The notes below the pieces were generated by a model. It worked only from the letters and a program-made list of their open reading frames with translations. It was not told the DNA's origin and made no database searches. The position numbers were made by a program, and so were the translations under genes. Below are positions 8,828 through 17,102 of a DNA stretch of 55,598 nt, piece by piece. The stretch spans positions 1 through 55,598 of the forward strand of contig DIFW01000005.1 in NCBI GenBank assembly GCA_002419295.1, given 5' to 3'. This DNA is from Patescibacteria group bacterium UBA5738 (lineage in GTDB: Bacteria; Patescibacteriota; Minisyncoccia; Minisyncoccales; UBA5738). The first letter of the stretch is position 1, and every line of letters starts with the position of its first letter.

Positions 8828-9445
8828 ATGATTGCCATAATTAATTACAAAACAGGGAATCTTGAGTCGGTCCAAAACATGCTTAAACGCATCGGCGCGG
8901 CGGCATCCATAACATCGGATATTGATGCGATTGATGCGGCTGAAAAACTAATTCTTCCCGGAGTTGGCGCATTTGATGCCGGGATGGACAATTTGCGGGA
9001 TTTGGGACTTTTGGAAGTAATGCGCAAAAAAATATTGATTGAAAAAACTCCGATATTGGGAATATGTCTGGGGATGCAACTTTTAACTAAAAAAAGTGAA
9101 GAAGGGGCAGAAGAAGGGCTGGGATTTATTAACGCTGAAACAAAAAAGTTTGATTTTTCCGCGGCCAAAGAGAGTTTTAAAATACCTCATATGGGTTGGA
9201 ACACCATTGCGGTTAAAAAAAACAGCAAACTATTCAAAGGATTAGAAAATAATTCCCGTTTTTATTTTGTTCATTCCTATCATGTGGTGTGCGAAGATCC
9301 GGAGGATGTTGTTGCGACAACGAATTACGGTTATGATTTTGCGTCATCTGTTGAAAGAGAAAATGTTTTGGGGGTGCAATTCCATCCGGAGAAAAGCCAT
9401 CGTTTCGGCATGGAACTTTTAACAAATTTTGTTTATAATTACTAA
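8828..9445 (+). CDS. hisH: HisH-type glutamine amidotransferase subunit of a sugar amidotransferase
   Basis: This 205-residue class I glutaminase has the nucleophile elbow GICLGMQ with Cys80 and the GVQFHPEKSH motif with His186 and Glu188, a complete Cys-His-Glu triad. It closely resembles HisH, but no other histidine gene is nearby. It precedes a HisF homologue and a WbpG-type N-acetyl-sugar amidotransferase, the trio found in P. aeruginosa O5 and in Campylobacter and Legionella nonulosonate loci, where HisH2 makes ammonia that HisF2 channels. The likely role is ammonia supply for acetamidino-sugar synthesis rather than histidine biosynthesis. One base separates it from hisF. Confidence 0.88.
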   Translation: MIAIINYKTGNLESVQNMLKRIGAAASITSDIDAIDAAEKLILPGVGAFDAGMDNLRDLGLLEVMRKKILIEKTPILGICLGMQLLTKKSEEGAEEGLGFINAETKKFDFSAAKESFKIPHMGWNTIAVKKNSKLFKGLENNSRFYFVHSYHVVCEDPEDVVATTNYGYDFASSVERENVLGVQFHPEKSHRFGMELLTNFVYNY

Positions 9446-9446
9446 C

Positions 9447-10205
9447 ATGCTGACTACGCGCGTAATTCCAGTTTTGCTTTTGCAAGATAAGGGCTTGGTA
9501 AAAACGGTAAAATTTGATAAACCGACATATGTGGGCGATCCCATTAACGCAGTTAAAATTTTTAACGACAAGGAAGTCGACGAACTTGTTTTTCTCGATA
9601 TACAGGCATCGCTGAAAGGGAAGGGGCCGTCTTTTGAAACGATTACTTCCATTGCCAATGAATGTTTTATGCCATTATGCTATGGCGGCGGGGTTGCAAG
9701 TATTGATGTGATGAAAAAAATATATGGTATGGGTGTTGAAAAAATTGCAATAAATACTTGCGCCCAAGATAATCCCAATCTTATCGGAGAAGCCGCCCGT
9801 ATATTCGGTAGCCAGAGCGTGGTTGTTTCCATTGATGCCAAAAAGAACATATTTGGGAAATACGAAATGATGAAAAATGGAGTAAAGAGAAAGTCGGGGA
9901 GCAATCCGGTTGAATTTGCCCGTCGAATGGAAGAAATGGGAGCCGGCGAAATTTTATTGAATTCGGTTGATCGCGACGGCACGATGAATGGCTATGATCT
10001 TCCCCTTATTAAAGAGGTATCAGGCGCTGTGGGGATTCCCGTTATCGCTTGCGGAGGGGCCGGGGAACCGGATGATTTTCGGCAGGCGATTGCCGCCGGA
10101 GCGGCGGCGGTTGCGGCGGGCAGTATGTTTGTGTTTTATGGAAATAATCGCGCCGTGCTGATCAATTATCCGAAACGCGACGAATTGAGCGGCGTGGTAC
10201 GATAA
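9447..10205 (+). CDS. hisF: HisF-type cyclase-like subunit in a sugar amidotransferase trio
   Basis: A 252-residue (beta/alpha)8 barrel of the HisF family. Visible landmarks are RVIPVLLL near the start (HisF normally has RIIPCLD), the GGGVAS phosphate loop, NSVDRDGTMNGYD (the second Asp region) and IACGGAG near the C-terminus. The canonical N-terminal catalytic Asp of PCLD is replaced (PVLLLQDKG), which supports a sugar-biosynthesis paralogue over a true imidazole-glycerol-phosphate synthase. ATG 9447 is preferred over upstream codons inside hisH. It would pass ammonia from HisH to the WbpG-type protein that follows. Confidence 0.85.
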   Translation: MLTTRVIPVLLLQDKGLVKTVKFDKPTYVGDPINAVKIFNDKEVDELVFLDIQASLKGKGPSFETITSIANECFMPLCYGGGVASIDVMKKIYGMGVEKIAINTCAQDNPNLIGEAARIFGSQSVVVSIDAKKNIFGKYEMMKNGVKRKSGSNPVEFARRMEEMGAGEILLNSVDRDGTMNGYDLPLIKEVSGAVGIPVIACGGAGEPDDFRQAIAAGAAAVAAGSMFVFYGNNRAVLINYPKRDELSGVVR

Positions 10206-10222
10206 ACCAATGTATATAAATA

Positions 10223-11353
10223 ATGAAAACCGCAAATACCGCGTATCAAATTTGTTCCCGTTGCCTTATGGATACTAGCGATCCGGATATTTTTTTTGAC
10301 GAGGCCGGGATATGCAATCATTGCTATGATTATCAGCAACGGATAAAAGACAAAAAATATTTATCTAAGAAAGAAACCGGGGCTATCGACCGTCTGATAT
10401 GGCAGATAAAAGAAGAGGGAAAAAGAAAAAAATATGATTGCATTGTCGGAGTTTCCGGCGGCGTTGACAGCACCTATACCATTTATAAGGTGAAGCAATT
10501 GGGATTGCGTCCGTTGGCAGTGCATCTTGACAATGGCTGGGATTCAGAGCTTGCGGTTGACAATGTTAAAAAATTTTTAAAAAAACTTGATATCGACCTG
10601 CATACGATGGTTCTTGACTGGGAGGAATTCAAGGCTCTCCAACTGGCTTTTTTAAAAGCCTCGACCCCCGATTCGGAAATTCCGTCCGATCATGCGATCG
10701 TGACATCTCTTTATCGCGCCGCCGACGAATACGGCGTGCGCTTCATTTTAAGCGGACATAACACCGCGACGGAAGGCGGGGGGGTGGCGGCATGGTCCCA
10801 GGGGCATTATGACTGGGGCTATATAAAAGGAATATACAAAATATTTACCGGTAAAAATCTCAAGAAATTCCCGCATATTGGAGTGCGCAATTTCATAAAC
10901 TGGGCGGTTTTAAAAAGAATTAAATTCATCCCGGTATTGGATTACTTCGATTATGACAAAAAAGAAGCGATTGCAACCATTGAAAAAGAATTGGGATGGA
11001 GAAATTACGGGAGCAAGCATTATGAGTCTATTTACACAAGGTTTTATCAGGGGTATATTCTTCCTAAGAAGTTTGGATATGATAAAAAAAGGTTGCATTT
11101 GTCGGCGCTGATCTGGTCGGGGCAGCTTACCCGCGAAGAGGCGGAAAAGCAAATGGGGGAAATAGACTATCCGCAAGCGGCTCAGATGCAGGATAAGGAG
11201 TTTGTCGCCAAAAAACTGGGCGTCACTATGTCGGAGTTTGACTCAATTATGCAAACCGCCCCAAAAGATTTTTCCGATTACCCGTCATACAAAAAAATAT
11301 TTTACCGCTATAAATGGCTGATTGCCATATACCATAATCTTAAGAGGGGTTAG
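10223..11353 (+). CDS. wbpG: N-acetyl sugar amidotransferase (WbpG/PseA family)
   Basis: A 376-residue PP-loop ATPase. Two CxxC pairs at the N-terminus (Cys11/Cys14 and Cys31/Cys34) surround the conserved MDTSDPDI segment, and SGGVDST at residues 78-84 is the PP-loop that binds ATP. SGHNTATEGG near residue 180 fits the family. These enzymes activate an N-acetyl carbonyl with ATP and use HisH/HisF-derived ammonia to make an acetamidino group. With the UDP-ManNAc3NAcA genes upstream, the predicted product is a ManNAc(3NAm)A-type residue as in P. aeruginosa O5; whether it acts on the nucleotide sugar or a lipid-linked form is unknown. Confidence 0.88.
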   Translation: MKTANTAYQICSRCLMDTSDPDIFFDEAGICNHCYDYQQRIKDKKYLSKKETGAIDRLIWQIKEEGKRKKYDCIVGVSGGVDSTYTIYKVKQLGLRPLAVHLDNGWDSELAVDNVKKFLKKLDIDLHTMVLDWEEFKALQLAFLKASTPDSEIPSDHAIVTSLYRAADEYGVRFILSGHNTATEGGGVAAWSQGHYDWGYIKGIYKIFTGKNLKKFPHIGVRNFINWAVLKRIKFIPVLDYFDYDKKEAIATIEKELGWRNYGSKHYESIYTRFYQGYILPKKFGYDKKRLHLSALIWSGQLTREEAEKQMGEIDYPQAAQMQDKEFVAKKLGVTMSEFDSIMQTAPKDFSDYPSYKKIFYRYKWLIAIYHNLKRG

Positions 11354-11368
11354 AAAATTTTATAAAAA

Positions 11369-12379
11369 ATGGAAATATCAATAATTATTCCTTGTTGGAA
11401 TGAGGAGAAATTTATTGCCAAATGTTTGGATTCTGTCATCGGGCAGGATTATTCCAAAGATAATTTGGAGGTTTTGATGGTGGACGGGATGAGCGAAGAT
11501 AGTACGCGAGAAATTGTTGGCGAATATTGCAAAAAATATCCTTTTGTCAAATTACTTGATAATCTCAAAAGATTTACGCCGTTTGCGGTGAATATTGGAA
11601 TTAAAAATGCCAAGGGGGATTTTATTATTTTGATGGGAGCGCACGCGGATTATGCTAAAGATTATGTTTCGCGATGTGTCGCCGCGATGGAAAAATCCAG
11701 TGCGGACAATGTTGGCGGAATTTTAACGGCGAAACCCGCAATCAATTCATTAAAAGCGAGGGCGATTGCCTTGTGTTTGAGTAGTCCATTCGGTGCGGGA
11801 GGATCTTTCCGTTTTCAATCAAAGCGATCAATTGAAACGGACACGGTTTTTGGCGGGTGTTATAGAAAAGAAGTGTTTGATAAGATCGGATTGTTTGACG
11901 AGCGTTTGATTCGCAGTCAGGATATGGAGTTTAATATGCGCTTAAAAAAGGCGGGCGGGAAAATTATGATGTTTCCCGATATTATCTGCTATTATTATCC
12001 CAAGTCGAATTTTAAAGATTTTTTTATTCATAATTTTTGGGATGGAGTTTGGGCGATTTGGCCGTTGAAAATAATGAAAGCACCCCTTAAATTGCGCCAT
12101 TATTTGCCGCTGTTATTTATTTTAAGTTTTTTCGGGTCAGGAGCGTTTTCTTTTTTTTGGCTACCATTTTTATTTTTGTTATTTTTTGAGTTGGGTTTAT
12201 ATTTTGCCACAAACATTTATTTTTCCGTTAAAATTTTGCCTGGTAAAAAAGAGTGGCGTCTATTATTTATCCTACCAATTGTTTTTGCGGCAAGGCACTT
12301 TGGTTACGGGCTTGGCTCTGTCTTTGGATTGACTAAATTAATTTCAAGGAACGATAATGCATTCGGCAAAAAATTTTAG
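11369..12379 (+). CDS. Glycosyltransferase family 2 with C-terminal membrane helices (ExoA-like)
   Basis: A 336-residue GT-A protein opening with SIIIPCWNEEKFIAKCL and VDGMSEDST, the standard GT2 start. An AHAD segment at about residue 92 sits where the DxD metal site is expected, and a QDMEFNMRL motif near 190 matches the ED/QD catalytic region. Hydrophobic segments at about 245-270 and 285-310 anchor it to the membrane, as in ExoA-type succinoglycan transferases. It probably extends the lipid-linked repeat unit. It lies 15 bp after wbpG and 3 bp before the acyltransferase gene. Confidence 0.85.
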   Translation: MEISIIIPCWNEEKFIAKCLDSVIGQDYSKDNLEVLMVDGMSEDSTREIVGEYCKKYPFVKLLDNLKRFTPFAVNIGIKNAKGDFIILMGAHADYAKDYVSRCVAAMEKSSADNVGGILTAKPAINSLKARAIALCLSSPFGAGGSFRFQSKRSIETDTVFGGCYRKEVFDKIGLFDERLIRSQDMEFNMRLKKAGGKIMMFPDIICYYYPKSNFKDFFIHNFWDGVWAIWPLKIMKAPLKLRHYLPLLFILSFFGSGAFSFFWLPFLFLLFFELGLYFATNIYFSVKILPGKKEWRLLFILPIVFAARHFGYGLGSVFGLTKLISRNDNAFGKKF

Positions 12380-12382
12380 AAT

Positions 12383-13597
12383 ATGACGATAATGAATAAT
12401 CACTTTGATGACGGCGAGATTATAAAAATGAGATTATCCAACGGCATTTCTTTGGCAAGAATTTTTGCGATGCTTTGGATATTTTCCATTAATCTTTTGC
12501 CTTTTGCTTTCGGGATATATTATAACAGATCATATGAATATGCTCTTGAAAATAACGGCAATTTTATTGAATTGGCAAATTCAAATGCGTGGTTTGCAGA
12601 TAAGATATATTTCTTTTTCGCTTTTTCCGGTTGGACGGGAGTCATTCTTTTTGTTTTCTTGAGCGGTTTTTCAATGTGGCTTTCAATATTAAATTTGCGT
12701 AAATTTGATTTAAAAATTTTCTTCTTGAAAAGATTCAATAGCGTCTATGTTCCTTATTTTTTCGCCGCGATGGTGACATTTTTTCTTGCGGTTATTTTCT
12801 TGCACCGAATGCCGGGAGATTATGATTTTATCGCGTTGTTAATGGGAGCGTCAAAATTAGTGTCGCGCGTTCAAGCATATAATTCGCCGTTCTGGTTTAT
12901 CACTTTAATTTTCTCTTGTTATCTCTTTTTTCCCATTATTCCTGCGATTTACAGCAGGTTCCGTCTGGTGGGGATTATGTTGGTATCCGCAACTTCTCTT
13001 GGAATTTGGTTCTATGCTTGGGGCTCATCTAATTATTTGGCTCAAGCATTCAAGGCGAGTATGTATCCCATTATCCCCTTTTTTGCGATTATGTGTCTTG
13101 GGGTTATTGCGGCTCATTCAATTTATAATTATTTTGGTTCGGATTTTAGAAAAAAATTTAAAAAATACGAAAATAGTTTCATAAAAGCAGTCATTATTTT
13201 TGCCCTAGTCTTTTTGTATGTTTTTTTTGATACATTATCTTTTGATTCAAAAGACCAATGGATTGTTAGCGCGTGGGTTGTTAATGGAAAATATATTTTG
13301 GGAATTGTTGCGGGAATTATTGTAATGGCGATTGGTTATTTTTTACCCCTGCGATATTACTTTTTGACTAGGTATCTTTCAAGGGGAACTTTTGCTTTCT
13401 TTCTCTATCATTATTTGGCCATTCTTTTTGTTTTTGACTATCTTAAATTAAATATAATCGGTTATCGCATATCGGTTGACTTTATCGCTTTGTATCTCAT
13501 TATGTTGGTTGGATTTTCTTTCTTTCAATCTTTTTTTGATAAAATAATCGGTAAAAAAATCAAGAAATTTTCTGAAAAGGAATACATAATAAATTGA
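12383..13597 (+). CDS. Acyltransferase family 3 membrane protein
   Basis: A 404-residue protein with about 10 hydrophobic segments. SLARIFAMLW near residue 21, GVILFVFLSGFSMW near 90 and FLKRFNSVYVPYF near 113 match the order of landmarks in AT3 (OafA/NodX-type) O-acyltransferases. The usual R-x10-H pair in the first helix appears to be lost: the position about 11 residues after the Arg is Asn (IFSIN). The likely role is adding an acetyl group to a sugar during or after export. Loss of the His may mean a divergent or inactive enzyme. A downstream ATG at 12428 would give a shorter N-terminus. Confidence 0.75.
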   Translation: MTIMNNHFDDGEIIKMRLSNGISLARIFAMLWIFSINLLPFAFGIYYNRSYEYALENNGNFIELANSNAWFADKIYFFFAFSGWTGVILFVFLSGFSMWLSILNLRKFDLKIFFLKRFNSVYVPYFFAAMVTFFLAVIFLHRMPGDYDFIALLMGASKLVSRVQAYNSPFWFITLIFSCYLFFPIIPAIYSRFRLVGIMLVSATSLGIWFYAWGSSNYLAQAFKASMYPIIPFFAIMCLGVIAAHSIYNYFGSDFRKKFKKYENSFIKAVIIFALVFLYVFFDTLSFDSKDQWIVSAWVVNGKYILGIVAGIIVMAIGYFLPLRYYFLTRYLSRGTFAFFLYHYLAILFVFDYLKLNIIGYRISVDFIALYLIMLVGFSFFQSFFDKIIGKKIKKFSEKEYIIN

Positions 13598-13600
13598 AAT

Positions 13601-14197
13601 ATGTCCAAAAGATTGATTGACATCATGGGATCGTGTTTCGGGCTCGTTTTTTTAAGTCCGTTGTTTTTGTTTGCCGCGATTAAAATCAAATTGAATGACG
13701 GCGGACCGGTGTTTTACATGGGGGAGAGAGCCGGTAAAAAGGGCAAGCCGTTTTTAATGTATAAATTTCGCACGATGGTGATCGGCGCCGATAAGCTTGG
13801 CGGGCCGTCTACTGCCGGCGATGATCCGCGCCTGACCAAATTGGGACCGTTTTTGAAAAAATATCAATTGGACGAATTGCCGCAGTTGATTAATGTATTA
13901 AAAGGGGAAATGAGCTTGGTCGGACCGCGTCCGGAAGTGCCAATGTATGTTAGGATGATGACCGCCGAGGAAAAAGATGTGATTTTGTCGGTGAAGCCCG
14001 GTATGACCGATTTGGCATCCTTGTGGAATTTTCACGAGGGGGAAATTTTAAAGGGCGCGTCCGATCCTGAAAGGGTTTATCAAGAAAAAATTCGGCCGCA
14101 AAAATTGCGGCTTCAAATGGAGTATGTGAAAAAACGCTCTTTTATGCTAGACTTGAAAATAATCGCTAAAACCGCGTTAAAAGTATTTTATGGATAA
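13601..14197 (+). CDS. Initiating sugar-1-phosphate transferase (bacterial sugar transferase family, PglC-like monotopic PGT)
   Basis: This 198-residue protein is the catalytic core of the bacterial sugar transferase family without the N-terminal multi-helix domain of WbaP. One hydrophobic re-entrant helix (residues ~8-28) is followed by the KFRTM motif, the DELPQLINVLKGEMSLVG region with its Asp-Glu pair, and VGPRPE. It transfers a sugar-1-phosphate from a UDP-sugar to undecaprenyl phosphate, the first committed step of repeat-unit assembly. The short PglC-like form commonly uses UDP-diNAcBac or a related 2-acetamido-6-deoxy sugar, consistent with the WbpM/PglF-type dehydratase at 18244. It overlaps the transketolase gene by 8 bp. 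Confidence 0.9.
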   Translation: MSKRLIDIMGSCFGLVFLSPLFLFAAIKIKLNDGGPVFYMGERAGKKGKPFLMYKFRTMVIGADKLGGPSTAGDDPRLTKLGPFLKKYQLDELPQLINVLKGEMSLVGPRPEVPMYVRMMTAEEKDVILSVKPGMTDLASLWNFHEGEILKGASDPERVYQEKIRPQKLRLQMEYVKKRSFMLDLKIIAKTALKVFYG

Positions 14198-14972
14198 ACC
14201 GGATTACAAAAAAATTGCCAATGACGCCCGAATCAGGGTTTTGGAAATGATCTATAAGGCGCAAACCAGCCACATCGGGAGCAATTACAGCTGTGTTGAT
14301 TTGCTGGCGGTGATTTTTGAAAAAACCGACCTGAATAAAGACAAGGTGGTTTTGAGCAAGGGGTGGGCGGCCGCGTCGCTTTATTATTTTCTCAAGCAAA
14401 AAGGGCGGATTACCGAATCGGATCTTGAAAGCTTTTGCCAGCCGGACAGCAAATTCATCGGCTTGGCCGAGCCGATCATTCCCGACATTCCGGCGGCGGG
14501 CGGATCAATGGGTTTTGGTTTGCCGTTTGGAGTTGGTTTTGCAATGGCAAAGAAAGTCAAAAAAGACAGCGGGAAAATTTTTACGCTGATGTCGGACGGG
14601 GAAATGCAAATCGGCACCACTTGGGAATCGGCGCTGATTGCCGCCCATCATAAATTGGATAATCTTTTGGTGTTTGTTGATTGCAATGGCTTGCAGGCCA
14701 TGGGCGGCGTCAATGATATTTTGAATATTGAGCCGCTGGCGGAAAAATGGAAGGCGTTTGGCTGGAATGTTTGCGAAATCAATGGCCACGACTTTGGCCA
14801 AATCGAAAAAGTTATCAATGGGCAAATTTTGGGAAAGCCGACCGTCGCGATTGCCAGAACCATCAAAGGCAAGGGCGTGAGTTTTATGGAAGGGCAAAAT
14901 TTGTATCACTACAAGGCGCCGTCGGAGCAAGAATATCAAACGGCGCTTGATGAATTAAAAACCAATGGCTGA
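14190..14972 (+). CDS. Transketolase N-terminal (thiamine-diphosphate binding) subunit
   Basis: A 260-residue protein matching the PP domain of split transketolases. SHIGSNYSCVDLLA near the N-terminus, and MSDGEMQIGTTWES followed by VDCNG, form the Mg/ThDP-binding motif (G-D-G-x~25-N, here beginning S-D-G). The length is usual for an N-subunit. It pairs with the next gene, which provides the pyrimidine domain. Inside a polysaccharide locus it may make an unusual pentulose or branched sugar precursor instead of serving the pentose phosphate pathway; that role is inference. Overlaps of 8 bp on each side place it firmly in this operon. Confidence 0.85.
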   Translation: MDKPDYKKIANDARIRVLEMIYKAQTSHIGSNYSCVDLLAVIFEKTDLNKDKVVLSKGWAAASLYYFLKQKGRITESDLESFCQPDSKFIGLAEPIIPDIPAAGGSMGFGLPFGVGFAMAKKVKKDSGKIFTLMSDGEMQIGTTWESALIAAHHKLDNLLVFVDCNGLQAMGGVNDILNIEPLAEKWKAFGWNVCEINGHDFGQIEKVINGQILGKPTVAIARTIKGKGVSFMEGQNLYHYKAPSEQEYQTALDELKTNG

Positions 14973-15471
14973 AATAATCCAACAACAAGATACGCGCCGG
15001 GAATTTATCGATGCTTTAATCGATCTGGCGCAAAAAGATGAAAGAATCGTTTTAGTGATTCCCGATGTGGGCTTTAATTACATTGAAGAGTTTCAAAAAA
15101 AATTTCCAAATCGGTTTTTTAATTTGGGCGTGACCGAGCAAAGCACGATGACGATTGCCGCGGGCATGGCACTGGAGGGCTTGAAGCCCTATGTTTACAG
15201 CATGATAAATTTTGTCGCTTTCCGGCCGTTTGAAGCGGTGCGCAACGCCGTGTGCTTGCACAATGCGAATGTGAAAATTATCGGCGTGAAGGGGAGTGAG
15301 AAATACAAATTCTTGGGATTTTCCCACAATCTCATCGTGGAGGACGAAGAATTCCGGATGTTTGGGCATCTGCCCGATTTTAAAACTTATCTGGCCCAAA
15401 AGCCTGAAGAGGTCAAAAATATTATTCAGGAAACCTACGATTCGCCGGCTCCTTGCTATATCAGACTGTAA
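14965..15471 (+). CDS. Transketolase pyrimidine-domain subunit lacking the C-terminal domain
   Basis: A 168-residue protein covering only the Pyr domain. FNLGVTEQSTM carries the Glu that activates thiamine diphosphate, and AAGMALEGLKPYVYS follows as in the family. Normal C-subunits are about 300-320 residues and continue into the transketolase_C domain; this one stops after the CYIRL strand, at the domain boundary. No continuation is visible in any frame downstream. The C-terminal domain is not part of the ThDP site, so the pair could be active. It ends the first part of the polysaccharide operon. Confidence 0.8.
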   Translation: MAEIIQQQDTRREFIDALIDLAQKDERIVLVIPDVGFNYIEEFQKKFPNRFFNLGVTEQSTMTIAAGMALEGLKPYVYSMINFVAFRPFEAVRNAVCLHNANVKIIGVKGSEKYKFLGFSHNLIVEDEEFRMFGHLPDFKTYLAQKPEEVKNIIQETYDSPAPCYIRL

Positions 15472-15650
15472 ACAAAGTTATGGACAATTTGGCTTGATTA
15501 TTTATCCGCAGGTTTCCGACTTCTGTTGATTATGGCCAAATTAATTGATAAATAGGGGGGTAAAATGGTTTGATTATCATATAATTTGGCCGCTGGCTTG
15601 ACAATTAGCTAAATTAATATATAATTCAGTTAGTTAACTAGCCAAATTAT
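15472..15650. promoter_or_regulatory. Promoter region of ATPase gene with repeated GCCAAATTA-type boxes
   Basis: A strong sigma-70-type promoter is visible: TTGACA at 15598-15603, 16 bp, TATAAT at 15620-15625. Boxes of one sequence surround it: GGCCAAATTA (15534-15543), its exact inverse TAATTTGGCC (15582-15591), AGCTAAATTA (15607-15616, inside the spacer) and GCCAAATTAT (15641-15650, abutting the ATG at 15651). The arrangement suggests an operator for a repressor, perhaps autoregulation of the ATPase gene. No gene lies in this stretch. Confidence 0.6.
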
Positions 15651-16790
15651 ATGTTAATTAGACGAAAAATCCAATCAGAAGTTGAAAAAACCCTTTTTAA
15701 GGGTAAAATTGTGGTAATTTACGGCCCGCGGCAAGTGGGAAAGACCACTTTGGTCAAACTTATCCAGGAAAACCAAAAACAAATTGCTACCGCTTATTTC
15801 AATTGCGACGAAGCGGATGTGCGCGATGCCCTCACCGGTAAAACTTCGACCGAATTAAAATTGTTTTTTGGAGATAACAAACTGGTTATTTTGGATGAAG
15901 CCCAAAGAGTGCGCAATATCGGCTTGACTTTGAAATTGATGGTTGACAATTATCCCCAAATGCAGATCATTGCCACGGGGTCGTCGTCGTTTGATTTGTC
16001 CAATGAAATTGTTGAACCGCTCACGGGCCGAAAAATTGAATTTTATTTATATCCTTTTTCACTCGCCGAATTAAAAGAAATTTATTCGGAAATCGAAATT
16101 GACCGGATTTTGGAAAACAGAATGATTTTCGGCATGTACCCCGGGGTTGTTTTTGAAAGCGACTTTGCAAAAATAAAGACGCTGAAAACGCTGGCGAAAA
16201 GTTATGTCTACAAGGATGTTTTGGAATACCGGAACATAAAAAATCATGAAGTTTTGGAAAAATTATTGCGCGCGCTGGCATTGCAAGTGGGGAATGAGGT
16301 TTCATACGGCGAATTGGCGTCATTGATCGAGATCAACAAGCAAACGGTTGCCGATTATATCCAAATTTTGGAAAAAGCGTTTATTGTTTTTCGTTTGCCT
16401 TCTTTCTCGAGCAATTTGCGAAATGAAATCAAAAGCAATCGGAAGATCTATTTTTATGATAACGGCATCCGCAACGCGCTGATCAATAACTTGAATCCGT
16501 TGGATTTGCGCCAGGACGCGGGCGCGTTATGGGAAAATTTCATGATCGGCGAACGCGTCAAAAGCAATAATAATACCGATGGCGATGCCAATATGTATTT
16601 TTGGCGCACATTGCAAAAACAAGAAATCGATCTGATCGAGGAACGCGGCGGCAAGCTCGCCGGCTTTGAATTCAAATGGAAATCGCGGCCGGGCAAAGTG
16701 CCGGTGGCGTTTTCGCGCGCCTATCCGGACGCCAAAGTGGAAATGATTAGTAGGGAAAATTATAAAAAATTCGCCGGTCTGCGCCAATAA
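15651..16790 (+). CDS. AAA ATPase of the AAA_14/DUF4143 type
   Basis: A 379-residue protein. Walker A is GPRQVGKTT (residues ~25-33) and Walker B LVILDEAQRV (~80). A winged-helix-like stretch (YGELASLIEINKQTVADYI) follows at about 220, and the C-terminal DUF4143 portion ends with a nuclease-like region (FWRTLQKQEIDLIEERGGKLAGFEFKW) whose D-x-E-x-K spacing resembles PD-(D/E)xK folds. The family is abundant in archaea and CPR bacteria and has no settled function. It interrupts the polysaccharide locus and has its own promoter with repeated boxes. A related protein is encoded at 41385. Confidence 0.85.
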   Translation: MLIRRKIQSEVEKTLFKGKIVVIYGPRQVGKTTLVKLIQENQKQIATAYFNCDEADVRDALTGKTSTELKLFFGDNKLVILDEAQRVRNIGLTLKLMVDNYPQMQIIATGSSSFDLSNEIVEPLTGRKIEFYLYPFSLAELKEIYSEIEIDRILENRMIFGMYPGVVFESDFAKIKTLKTLAKSYVYKDVLEYRNIKNHEVLEKLLRALALQVGNEVSYGELASLIEINKQTVADYIQILEKAFIVFRLPSFSSNLRNEIKSNRKIYFYDNGIRNALINNLNPLDLRQDAGALWENFMIGERVKSNNNTDGDANMYFWRTLQKQEIDLIEERGGKLAGFEFKWKSRPGKVPVAFSRAYPDAKVEMISRENYKKFAGLRQ

Positions 16791-17102
16791 TTTGCGTCAT
16801 CCTTTTAATGCTTGAAGCCGTTCAAGCTTGTTTGCGTTTTTGTTTTTCTGCTGTATTGACGTGAAACGAACGAACGAAAATTCTCTTTTTTATACACAAA
16901 TCGATTTTTGGGTTTGTCAAGTGGATTTTTAGGAAAATTGGGTATATAATCCAAATGAAACGATATTAAAATAATAACTTTAAATTACGAAACTATTAAA
17001 TTCAAATACTTTTAAAGGGGTCTAACCCCTGCGATTATACAGGGGATAGACCCCAAAATGCAAAGCGTTTTGTAATTCAGAGAAAATAATAATCAAAAAA
17101 AC
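16791..17102. other. Intergenic region: terminator, TATATAAT element and stem-loop repeat
   Basis: No gene is visible. After the ATPase stop there is a GCTTGAA/TTCAAGC hairpin (16810-16827) followed by T-rich sequence, a likely terminator. A TATATAAT box lies at 16943-16950 without a well-spaced -35 element (TTGTCA at 16914-16919 is 25 bp away). A 38-nt perfect stem-loop lies at 17017-17054 (listed separately). The rest is AT-rich leader for the aminotransferase gene. Confidence 0.6.
17017..17054 (+). repeat. Stem-loop repeat, copy 1 (GATTAT loop)
   Basis: Outer arms GGGGTCTA and TAGACCCC pair over 8 bp. An A·A mismatch is followed by inner arms CCCCTG and CAGGGG, and the loop is cGATTATa. 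Copies at 24962 and 43425 share the same architecture, including the A·A mismatch, with different paired bases. Confidence 0.8.

Noticed and set aside
8828..10205. hisH/hisF as part of a histidine operon
   Set aside because: No other his gene is present, the HisF N-terminal catalytic motif is altered, and both precede a WbpG-type sugar amidotransferase inside a polysaccharide locus.
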